This document shows positions 1 through 12,000 of a stretch of 64,000 bases of DNA, one piece after another (within the stretch, counting starts at the first letter, position 1; each line of letters opens with the position of its first letter). Under the pieces are notes generated by a model, which saw only the letters and a program-made list of their open reading frames with translations, was not told the DNA's origin and made no database searches. The stretch comes from Diospyros lotus (Eukaryota; Streptophyta; Magnoliopsida; Ericales; Ebenaceae), in contig NC_068352.1 of the NCBI RefSeq assembly GCF_014633365.1, positions 23,283,310-23,347,309 on the forward strand, in the 5' to 3' direction. A program made the position numbers and the translations under genes.

Positions 1-81
1 CACTACGCCCGCGGCTCTTTTTGTCTTTCTTCTAGGCACAATTGAACTGTTGGAGGGTTCCGATTTCCGATCACTCGCACC
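1..81 (+). other. Partial 5' UTR / leader of the E2 gene
   Basis: The 81 bases before the exon-1 ATG contain no in-frame ATG. They are pyrimidine-rich at first and lead straight into the start codon. They are probably 5' UTR; the promoter lies outside the window. Confidence 0.5.
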
Positions 82-147
82 ATGGAAATCGACCAGTTTG
101 ACTCGGTTGACTCTCAGGTCTCGGCCAAGAAGCTCAAACACCATGAG
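82..147 (+). CDS. E2 gene exon 1
   Basis: Encodes the first 22 residues ([12 protein letters not shown]... ending KKLKHHE). It ends in phase 0 at GAG, followed by the donor GTAACA. It is too short to show up as a long open frame and was placed by its start context, its phase match with exon 2 and the absence of any other upstream start. Confidence 0.7.
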
Positions 148-3042
148 GTAACACTAAAAAGACCCATTTCTATGCGTACGAACTATTTTTGAGTGAATTG
201 TTGTTGATCGATCAGCCTGTTACGGCCCCCAATGCATGTGATTGATCAAGTAAGGGGCTTAATTTTGTCGGAATTCAGGGGTTTTTGTTGGTTATTCGAC
301 TATGATTGATCGGTTAGTTCGTTCGAATTTAATAGTTTGATCGTCTTCCCTGGACTTCGTGGTTAGGTTTCCTTCGGATCATTCAATTGAACTGACTTGT
401 ATTTACTGTTTTATTAACCATATTCTTTGCAGATAGAACACTAAAATTTAGTGCATTTATTACAGTGGCGGAGCCAAGACTGGGCTTAGTGGGGGCAAAT
501 TTTTCCCCTGGTTTAATATCAAAACATATTATATGTTTAATTGGAAATTATTGAATATGAAAAAAATGAAAGATAAGAGGTTTTTCTCTCTTACCTTATA
601 GAACTAAGTTTTTCCACACAATTGCTAAAGATGTTTTATCCTTATTCAACCGTTTTTCTTCTTTTTTCTCCTCTTCCTTCTTCCTTTTTTTTTTTCTTTG
701 TTCAGTAACTCTTAACTAGTTAGTTGTTCACAAAGAAAAGATTTTTCTTTGTTTAATTTATGAAGAGACAACCGGGAAATTAATTTTTTAGTAGTTTTGT
801 TTTCAATCAACTAATTGGGTTTAAAAGGAAATTGTTGGATCATTTGTCAAGCTTCAAAGGCAGCAATGAAGTAATAATGACGCTCCTTGATTATAAAAGA
901 AAACTTAATTTTGGCTATATTTTGAAAATTATGAAACGCTCCTATTGATGTCATATACTTTTTGCAAATATTATTAAAATTACAAAATATACTTCTTTTT
1001 CGTTTCTTGGTTTCGAAAATTTTAAGATTTTACAATAATTAATATTTTTTATTACTTATACTTTTCTTTTTTTCTCAAATTGACCTAGATTTTATAGATT
1101 TAATAGGTCCAATTTTGGAAAAAAGAGAGTTGTTTTTTTATATATACCCTATATATAATTTTTTGGGGGGTGGGGGGAGGGCATTGCGCACTCTTAGATA
1201 TGTGGCTCTGCCACTGTATGTACATGCATGTGCATGTCCAAAGCCTGATGATAATTATAGTAATTTTTAGTATGGAGCCATTTGCCAAGGACAGTGTGCC
1301 TGTTGGCCGTGCACATGTGTATAGATGTTTTAATTGTGGATTTTTGTTTGGTAGTGTTGCATTCTTTCCTTTTTTAGACTTTATGCTGACACAGTTCAGT
1401 AGTTTTAATTATGTTGTTGATGGTTCCACTGAATCAAGTAAGGAGTATTCTGGAAAAAAAACAAGGTTTTACATCTGACATGCTCAACTACACACATATG
1501 TTTGCTAGGTTATGGTGTATTGAACATGGTTGTCAAGTTGAGATACATATCGTGAACCAGAAGGCCTAAGTTTTCTATTGTGAATCGTATCGTATGATAC
1601 AGTAATAATTTGATAAATCGTTTAAAAAATATACTATAAAAGACGATTATACCTATAACATGAAGAAAGTACTCAAAACGATAATGTTCACCCAAGTTTA
1701 ACAATATTGATATCGTGTATGGCACTAACAAAAGCTATCAGGAATCCAAAATTAATCATATGTCTTATGAATAGGAAAGAGTGGAGAGTCAAGATACTGT
1801 TCATATGCTGGGCAGAGATCAGAAGTAAGCTTTCCTGGAGAGCAATAATCTTCATTAGACTGTTCATATGCTTATCATAAGCTTTCTTTTTAACCTGGCT
1901 ATTTATGTATATTTTTGAACTCAGTAGCCACCAATAATTTGGTCCGGAATCTGTTATGACTGTATTCGCAGTCCTGCATGACTGTTTTAATATTAAACTG
2001 ATTTGATTTTTAAACTCTAGCAGCATTTTTGAGAACTGTAACGACTGATTGCATGGACCAGGCTGCAAAATTTCGATTTTAACCTCATTTTTTTTGTATC
2101 ACCTGGATCGTGTGATGCACCCAAATCGTGTCGTATCATACAATATATGCAATATGTATTGCTATACAAAGCAAAATGCAATACACTCTTCAATTTGTAT
2201 CTGTGAGCATGTGTTTTGTATCGTATCATATGATATGTATTGTGTATCGTATAATACTAAGAACTATGGTATTAAATCAGAATTACCAAGGGGAAATATT
2301 CGATACAAAAAGGAGAAACATGCAATTGATGAAAATCCTTTATAAATCCAAAGAAGTTATTAATGAAGATTCTACTTTAGTGAATTAACTATATGAAAAC
2401 ATGGCCCAGCCTACTCAAATGAGCTCTGAATTCTTGCAGTGTCTCCAATTCTGTTCACCCAAAATAGTCTGCATCAAAAGTCTGGAGGCACTGTCATGGT
2501 TACTTTTTTTCCCTCCCCTCCTTGTACAAGTACCTTTCCTAGCTATGACAAGGTTAAGAAATGGCACAAGAACAAAAACTCTGCTGCAAGCAGGCCATGA
2601 CTAGAGAGATGAAAACTTCTACAATATTAATGCTACAGCAAATAATATTTAATCAAACCATTTGCTTTGCACATAAAACAGTAATTGACCTTATCTCCTC
2701 ATAATAAGATCGACATCAATATTTTCCCACGTACCATTGAGACAAAAAAGAAGAAGAGAGAAGACAAGAAAAAAGAAAAAAGAAAAAAGAAAAAAGAAAA
2801 AAATTGTCATGTGATAAAGGTAGCCGTGTAATAGCCTAATAAAAGAGGGGTGGTATTGTAATAAAAGGGGATGACAGTTACAGGGAAGAAGAATGTAGAA
2901 GAACAGTAGTTAGAAGAATGTAATTCAAATCTTGGTGCCACTCCTCAAGGAGGGGTATATAAGTCAGTAACCACAGCATTAGCGGGCATGCTTGAATACA
3001 ATTGAAGTCTTATTTCCCTCTCTCTCGTGCTCTTTCTTTTGA

Positions 3043-3082
<40 letters not shown>

Positions 3083-6000
3083 TCTCTATCTCTCTCTTTT
3101 TGTTCATCAATTCCTGCACATTTCATTCCTGAATTGCGAGAGAATTCTTTGTCAGAATCAAGCTCTGACAATCTGGTATCAGAGCAAGTTCTTGGGCGAT
3201 TGGGTTAGGCCATGGCAAATGGAATAAGGGTGAAGTAGATGGAGGTCCAGCTCCAGCAAGTGATGACGGCAGTATCGGAGATGTAGAACAAGATGGAAAT
3301 GTTTGAAAATTCGATGGAAAGGAGGATCGATGGAGCGGTGAATGTGTGGCGCGAGGAGAGTAGAGCACAAACTCCTCGATTGGAGGATCAGATGAGAGAA
3401 CAGAGTCAAACTCTTAGGGATCACATGCATCAGTTTATGCTGATGCTTTTGCACCAAACTCAGGTACAAATCTCACTTGAGTTTCATCCGAGGGAGCGAT
3501 CTGAGCCAATCCTAAATGGCTAGGGAGGTAATTTTAGATCTGAGAGATCTGCAGAATTAGAAACAGAGCAGCTAGTGATGGAGGAAAATGTGGGAGTAAG
3601 GAGGCCGGGCGTTGCAATCAGATCAAACCAGATCGGTTTGCTTATGCCTAAGATGGAGATTCCCCTATTTGATGGCTAGAACCTAAGGTGGTGGGTTAGG
3701 CGCTGTGAGAGAGTGTTCAGCCTTTACAATGTGGCTGAACAACATAAGGTAACGATAGCAGCAACTTACCTTAACGACGTGGGAGATGCATGGTATCAAG
3801 GCTGGATGGGGGTGAAGGAGTGGTGCACATGGGAAGATTTCGTGGAAGGCCTATGTGGGAGATTTGGGGAGAAAGGAATGTTAAGACGTTGTGGAAGAAT
3901 TTAATAAGCTTAGGTACGGGGGATCTGTACAAGCTTATCAGCAGAGGTTTGAGGAGTTGAAGGCCTTCATGCTGATCTCCAATCCTACTCTCATAGAGGG
4001 ATACTTTGTATCAAGCTTCATCAGCGACTTGAACGAGGATATCCGTCCCACCGTTAAGATGTTCCATCCAAAAACAGTACAACAGGCCATTGAATGTGCC
4101 AAGTTGTAGGAGTTAATGGTAGAAGCATTAACGAAGAAGCAAAAGGGAGTGAACAAGGGATGGCAGGCGATGCCCCCACAACAAAGCAACTTGGGGTGGA
4201 ATAAGGAGGGCGGAACATGGGGACATAGTAGCAAGGGGTTAACCCTTCCTACTCCTTCTCAGTCATTCGGGGGAAATTTGAGGGAGCATAGGAGGTTGGC
4301 AGGACTTTGCTTTAGATGTGGGAACAAGTACACCCTAGGCCATCAGTGCAAATGCCAACTACTGCTACTAGAAGGACCTGAAGAAGAGGAGGAAGAGGTT
4401 GAAGAAGCAAATAATCAAGGGAAAGAAGAAGAGGATGAGAAAATGGAGATTTCTCTCCATGCTTTGAGGGGAGTGTCCACTAGCAAGATCATAAAAGTGG
4501 ATGGGAAAGCCCATGAGAACAACTTGTTAATACTTATTGACAGTGGAAACACACATAGCTTCCTCGATAAGGGTGTAGCTAAGAGGCTTCATTGTAGCCT
4601 AACGGGGACTCAACCGTTGTCAGTTACTATCGTTGATGGGCAGAAAGTAATTTGCAAGTCAGCATGCATGGGGCTTTGTTGACAAATGCAGGGGGAAGTT
4701 TTTGAGGCTGACTTAAGACTCCTCAAGTTGGGGGGTTGTGACATGGTCTTGGGCGCGGACTGGATGAGAGAAGTAAGTCCCATTTGCTTTGATTTTAATA
4801 AGATGGAAGTTACATTTTGAAAAAGGGGGAAAAAGAATGACTATTACAAGCAGTGCGGAGGTAGGCACTTGCAAGCTTATCTCGGGAAAGAAGTTACATA
4901 AACTATTCAAAAATAAGTGGACAGAGGTGGCTCAACTGTTCTCTATACAAGCAGTTAAACAGAAGGAGAAGGAACCAGACGATGGTGGGAAGCTGATGTT
5001 GGATTCAAAGAGCTATGACTCAACCCCCTAGGAGGTAAACCAATTGGACTTACTTGATGCACTCTTAGTTGAATTTAGGGATTTGTTTGAGGGGCCTAAG
5101 GCTCTGCCACCCCCTAAACCCTTGGACCATACTATAATCTTTAAACCCAATTCTAAACTTGTTAACATCTGTTCTTATTGGTATCCCCCAAAACAAAAGG
5201 CTGAGATTGAACGCATGATAAAAGAAATGCTACACTGGTTAGTTATCAGACCTAGCATCAGCCCATATGCCTCTCCTTTACTCTTAGTCAAAAAGAAAGA
5301 CGACAGTTGGCAGTTTTGTATTGACTTTTGCCAACTCAATTCCCTTACCATCAATAACAAGATTCCTATTCCAATCATCGAGGACCTATTAGATGAGCTA
5401 CATGAGGCAAAAGTTTTCTTTAAACTTGACTTTCATTTAGGATATCATCAAATCCGTACGCACCCCCAAGATATCCATAAAACAGCCTTTAGAACTCACC
5501 AAAGGCACTATGAATTCTTGGTAATGCTCTTTGGTCTGACTAACGCACTCGCAACCTTTCAAGTCCTCATGAATCAGATATTTGAGCCATAGTTACCTAA
5601 TACGCCCCCCCCCCCTCGGGGGAACCGCGTTCCAGTACACGCGCACTAGAACGCTGTGCGTTTGCGTCTTGGAATGCTTGGGGACGCGTCCCAGTTCCTC
5701 TGTAATAAAGACCCAGATCTTTGATGCCGTCTTCTTCCTCTTTGCAGTGATGTTGTCTTCTTTCCTTCTCTCTGCAACAGTTCATGGTCTTTGTCAAGAA
5801 CTAGAAGGTGAAGCAATGACGGCCTACACTCACGCTCGCCATTAACCCTTCCTTAGACCCTCTCTTGCTCAAGCGCCTACTGCCCACCCCCTCCTGCCCT
5901 TCTCCCTCTCTCGCTTCGCTCGTTGCTGGTTGTTGTCTTTTGCTCTCATTCGTTTCGGCCTCCGTGCCTTTGCCAAACAACTCGGACCGTCAGTGAGGTT

Positions 6001-9000
6001 GCTGACTCGCTCGCCTCGCTCTTCCTTGCTGCCTTTCTCTAGCTCCGTCGCTCATTGGCGCCGCCTCGCCCTCGCCGGCTTGCCCCCCTGGCCTCTTTAC
6101 CCTTGGTCGTCGCTCGCCCTCGCCGGTCGTCGGCTCTCCCCTTGGTCTCTTGCTTGCTTCCTTTCTCGCTTCGTCGCATCAGCTGGTGGAGACTTCAAGT
6201 TGCATTAACTGGTGGAGAGAATAAGTGGGTCTGCAAAAAGGCATAGCCTAGCCTCTTTCGTGAGTTGTGATTTCCTTTTTTTAGGTTAAAGCTTTTTATT
6301 GGGACTCCACATCCCATTCTATTTTTTTAAATTTTATGATTTTATAATTATTATATTAATATTTATTTATTTGATATTTTTATCATTATCAAGATTCAAG
6401 ACTTTGTTCATGAATCTTATTGATCTTGTTTGATGTTTTCATTGTTTTCAATCTTAAACTCCTAAGTCCTAATCCCAATTCCTAAGTAAGTTTCATCATT
6501 TCTCTATCTTAAGAATTTTGATCATTTGTATTAGTTTCTATTTCCTAATTTATATAGTAAATTTTTTTTTTTCAAAAATTTATATATTTCATAGCTGTTC
6601 CACTTTGACGCACCAAAGTGTACTATGAACGGAAATGGCGAACTGAAGAAGCCTACCCCCACGTATTGCGCCCCGAGAAAAGTGGCGTACCACGTTCCCG
6701 TACTGCCTTCTGCGTACCGAGCGTTCCGCGAACCAGGTAACTATGATTTGAGCCTTACCTACAACACTTCATTTTGGTCTTTTTCGATGATATCCTAATT
6801 TACGGCCCTAATTTTTCCACACACCTAGAGCACTTAAAGACAACTCTACAAATCCTCAGGTTCAATAAGTTGTTCATCAAGAAGTCCAAATGTGCATTTG
6901 CACCAACCCAGGTGGAATACCTTGGCCATGTTATATCAGAAGATGGAGTGAGCACGGACCCTCAGAAGGTAGCAGCAATGACTGCTTGGCCAAGGCCGAT
7001 GAACGTGAAGGCCCTAAGGGGATTCTTGGGCCTTACAGGTTATTACTGAAGGTTTGTTAAAAATTATAGTATCATCAGCAAGCCTTTAATCGAATTGCTG
7101 AAGAATGAGGGATTCCTTTGGGGTGAGGAGGCTGAAACAGCCTTTGATAGGCTAAAGAGGGCCGTGAGTGAGGTTCCCACAATGAGCCTCCCGAATTTCA
7201 ATCAGCCTTTTGTATTAGAGACCGATGCTAGCAATTATGGGGTTGGGGCAGTGTTGGCACAAGGGGGCAGACCACTTGCCTTCATCAGTCAGGCTTTATC
7301 ACCAAAGCACTTGGGCCTCAGTGTGTGCGAGGAAGAACTACTGGTTGTCCTACTAGCAGTAGAGAAGTAGAGGCATTATTTGGAGGGGAGTAAAGTCATT
7401 ATCAAAACAAACCATGAAAGTTTAAAGTTCCTCTTGTAGCAAAAACTCCATACACACCTCCAGAGGAAAGGTATGCCTAAATTAATGGGTCTTGACTATG
7501 TTATCCAATACAGGAAAGGACATGATAACAAGGTAGCAGACGCCCTCTCCTGATGCATGGAAGAAGGAACCTCGGTGACAATGACTTCCGTTATACTTGA
7601 GTGGTATCTAGAAGTGGCATCTGGTTATGGGAAGGAAGACTGGACCAAAGAGCTTATGGAGCAATTGACCCTAGATCCAACTAGCAGACTAGGCTATTCA
7701 TTAAGGAATGAACTACTAAGGTACAAAGAAAAATTAGTGATTGGAAATGATGAGTTACTAAGGAGGAAGATCATGACAGTCCTACATGACTCTTTAGTTG
7801 GAGGCCACTCAGGGGTCCGGAATACTTACAACAGAACCCATCAATTATTCTATTGGCCTGGATTAAAGAAGGCGGTGCAAGAATATGTGAAGGGCCGTGA
7901 CATTTGCAGCCGGTGTAAGCATGAGAATATTCACCCCCCAGGACTGCTAGAACCGTTGCTTATTCTAGAGTAGGCTTGATCAAGCATAAGCATGGACTTT
8001 GTGGAAGGATTGCCCAAGTCGGAGGGCAAGGATTACATATTGGTAGTCGTGGACAGACTTACAAAGTACGCTCATTTTTTGAGCCTAGCACATCTCTTCA
8101 CTGTCTAAGAGATTGCAAGGGTGTTTCTGGACCAAGTGGGGAAGCTACATGGGTTGCCCCAGGTCATTGTGTCGGATCGAGATAAAGTCTTCACAAGCCT
8201 ACTTTGGAGGGAGCTAATGAAGTCGTTGGGCACACAACTCCATATGTCGTCTGCCTACCACTCGGAAACGGATGGGCAGACAAAACAAGTCAACCAATGT
8301 CTTGAAACTTACCTTAGGAATGTGTGCTTAGTGCATTCGACAGGGTGGCACAAATGGCTACTGTTAGCACAATGTTGGCACAACACCAACCACCATACTG
8401 CCCTAAAGGTGACCCCTTTTGAGGCACTATTTGGGTATAAACCACCCCTGTTACCCATTAGCGGAGGTCCTAATTTGGTGGCCACAGTTGATGACTATTT
8501 GGCTTAGAGGCAGCAAGTAATGCAGACTTTAAAGAAGGAATTGGCAAGTGCCCAAAATAGGATGAAACTGTATGCGGATAAGAAGAGGAGCGAATGATCT
8601 TTCTTAGTTGGGGATAAGGTATATTTGAAGCTGAGGTTGTCATAGTTGTGCTATGACAACTTCAACTCTCCCAACTCGGTGTGAATTAGAGGAAGTTGCT
8701 AGAGAACCGTAGAAATAAAGAAGACGAGATTGGAAGAGAGAAAGTAAGGGAGGAAGAGAGAAAATAGAGAGAATAGGAATTTGATTTGGATTAAATTCTT
8801 CGATACTGTTATAGGAGGCTGCCATAGTTTATATATTAAACTCGTTGGTGCTGCCACAACAGATCACCTCTCCTCTAACAGACTATTTTGTCCTATTCTA
8901 GCCCCCCCTTTACACCTGGTACAACTGTCTAACAAACTACCAGCTGGAAATATAAAAGCTAAAGTTAATAGCAGTAAGGAAAACAGCTAAATCTACTCAA

Positions 9001-12000
9001 ACTCCACTCCAAGGCAGTGACTAAACTCAGTCCTAAGTTCTATGGCCCTTATGAAGTGTTGGCTTGGGTGGATAAAGCGGCGTATAAACTACAATTACCG
9101 GAAGAGTCTTCCATCCACCCAATTTTTCGCGTATCCCTTCTCAAACCATCTCCAGGCGATAATCCGGTGAGTGCTACCCTACCCTCGATAGTCCCAGAGG
9201 TCCAATAGGTGGTTGAACCTATCGCTATTGTGGGCAAGAGAGTAATCTACAAACAAAAACTACCCATTACCCAATGCTTGTGCACTGGTCTACACTACAT
9301 CCGGAGAACAACACATGGGAGTACTTACTAGACTTACTCTAGCAGTTCCCAAAGGCAGTAGGATTGCTTAACTCTTCTTGAGGACAAGAAGAATTCCAAG
9401 GGGAGGGGAATTGTCATGTGATCAAGGTAGCTGCGTAATAGCCTAATAAAAGAGGGGGTGGTATTGTAATAAAAGGGGATGGCAGTTACAGGGAAGAAGA
9501 ATGTAATTTAAATCTTGGCGCCACTCCTCAAGGAGGGGTATATAAGCCAGCAACCGCAACATTAGCTGGCATGCTTGAATACAATTGAAGTCTTATTTCC
9601 CTCTCTCTCATGCTCTCTCTTCCAACTCTCTCTCTCTATATTCTCTATCTCTCTCTTTCTGTTCATCAATTCCTGCGCAATTCATTCTTAAATTGCAAGA
9701 GAATTCTCAGTCAGAATCGAGCTTTGACAAAAATAAAGTCCATAACAGAAGGAGCATTGGATGGCCAATCTCTTCTTCCTAGGGAAAGCACTTTAACCAT
9801 GGTCAACCAAGGCCTTAGGGAATGATTATGCCTCAAAATAACCTGAGGCATGTTGATCCCATGACATGCCATCATTACCCCCTTGAGAAAGTGGTTAAGG
9901 AGTGCCATCTGTTTTGTAATTTCCAAACTTTTCATTCATTTAGAATTTTTTTGTAGCATTGGTAAGGTTGCTTCATTGTGATTGGGAGGTCATGGGTTCA
10001 AGTTGTAAAAAAGCTCTCTTTGCAAAGTAACTGTAAGTTTGAGTACAAAAATGAACCTCCCTAATCCTGACAAAGTGAGGAGCCTTGTGCACTAAGAATG
10101 CCCTATATGGCTCATACCCTGTTAGAAGGGACATGACTATAATAGTATTGCCTTCTATCTTGCACTACATGAAGCAAAGCTAGAAAACACTACTACAATC
10201 TTAGATGCCACATGATGGAAGATTCCAAAATCCCATCTATCACCTCCCATAACTTCATAGTGAATGAACTTTCAAGAATCATCCAACATGAAATGGGGTA
10301 TTTTTTAAATGTTGGGTAACTCAAATATCATATCAGATGGGAGTTAATTTTCAAGTAAACCAAATTCAGGAAGGAATGGGAAATTAATTCCATGTAAGAA
10401 TTGAAAAACTCAAAAGGGTTGTTTCCTATAAATGGGCTTCTTAGAATAGGTTTTTGTGTACACATTTCAGTAGCTAGGGTTCTTTGAGAGTTGCTAGAGG
10501 TAGCATGAATTAGAAAGTTAATAGTTTTCCCATTCAAAAGCTGTAATTTTGTTGATTAGTTGACTCTCTCTCTCTCTCTTGCAAATGTGTTATCTTCACC
10601 AGTTCTTTCGTATTATGTTACTGCTCAAGATTAGCTATGATTTCTTGATTCAAATATGAACAAGTCCTCTCCCCTGTTACGTGTAATCATGAATTATGAT
10701 ATTGGTGTTGGACCTTATCATTTGTGATCTGATAATTACTTCTATCTATTTACTGCTTGTTAATAACTTTTTTCACTCATCTTTCTACCCAATATGGCAC
10801 AGGAGAGGTGCTTTTGAGCCCCTGATTTGAGTTCCACAAGTAGCATAGTTATTATAAAAATGACAAAAAAGAAAATATGTTAGCCCACATGCGTACATAC
10901 ACATACACACCCCACTCATAACCATTAAGTATTAACATAATTCTACTGATTTATATATCCCCCTATCCAATGTTGGTTTCACCATGGTTTCTAAATTATT
11001 TATTATAGATGCCTCTATTTAATGCCAGTCATGCCATTATGTGCTTTTTGATTAAACACTAATGGGTCTCTCTTCAGGGTGATGTGGCCAAGGATTCTGG
11101 GAAGGGTACTGTTATTGTAGGATCAACATCTGGATCTGTTACTTCAGAGAATCTCAATGATTTTGAGAAGTCAAGTGTCATGTTGGGAACATCTGGATCT
11201 ATTAATTCAGACAATCTCAATGGTTCCAATTCAGATATGTCATATCATAATGATAATGATGCTGATGAGGCAGTAGATAATGATGATGACAATGTTTCTG
11301 ATTATGATGACAATGATGATTTTATGTATGATGACGATGATGATGAGTATCTGCGTATGCAATCCCAGTTTGATCATGTGGATTTGCCTCCTGGGGTAGA
11401 GGCATCGGTTTCTTGGCTAAAAGGTCCTGTTCCAAGTGCAAATTGTGCTGCTTCTACTGGCCCCTCAATCAAGAATGACATTGTGACCCAGCCAGAAGGA
11501 GCAGGGATACCTTCCTTAAAAATTTACCTTTCAGCCAATAGCGAAATTGCAGATCCTGGCTCAAGCAGTTCAACAGTTCTTGCAGAGCCAAGTTCTGTGA
11601 AAGAGCAAGAAGTAAAGGATGATGAAGTTATAAGAAAATTTCAACATTTTAAACAGTTTGATACTGTTGATGATTTTTCAGATCATCACTTCAACCGTTT
11701 GGGTTTTTCAGGGCAGCAGGTAAATATAGTCACATAACCAGCATGTCATGTTTTACCTTCCTTTGTGTTCATGGATGTGGATTTGTGAATTCCATGTTCT
11801 CTTTTCATTGGTAGCCACCAAAGACTTGGACAAAAAGAATTCAGGAAGAATGGAAGATCCTGGAAAAGGACTTACCAGGTGAGTTCTGATTGTGTTCATT
11901 CTGTTATATGGTGTATGACACAGAATAGAATATATTTGAACATATGGAGATAAACCTCACTGTTCAAGATTCTTTGTTTATAGTGGCCTGAATATGTGGT

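Larger units (their letters stand above)
2805..9729 (+). mobile_element. Ty3/gypsy LTR retrotransposon G1 (complete, defective)
   Basis: 6.9-kb element with 5' LTR 2805-3170, 3' LTR 9412-9729, an initiator-Met-type PBS (TGGTATCAGAGC from 3174), a polypurine tract ending at 9411 and 5-bp target duplications AAAAT (2800-2804 and 9730-9734). Domain order is gag, CCHC zinc finger, protease, RT, RNase H, integrase and a chromodomain-like tail, as in Ty3/gypsy chromoviruses. It is dead: at least ten in-frame stops, frameshifts, a DNA transposon in RT and an extra insertion near the integrase C-terminus. It lies in the same direction as the E2 gene, in intron 1. Confidence 0.95.

Noticed and set aside
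5582..6246. Three open frames (87, 92, 63 codons)
   Set aside because: They lie in the non-coding hAT-like insertion, and one even includes the TIR. They have no transposase or other motif.
2801..9734. G1 as two independent LTR elements
   Set aside because: Both LTRs share orientation and family, and the same AAAAT flanks the outer ends, so it is one insertion.
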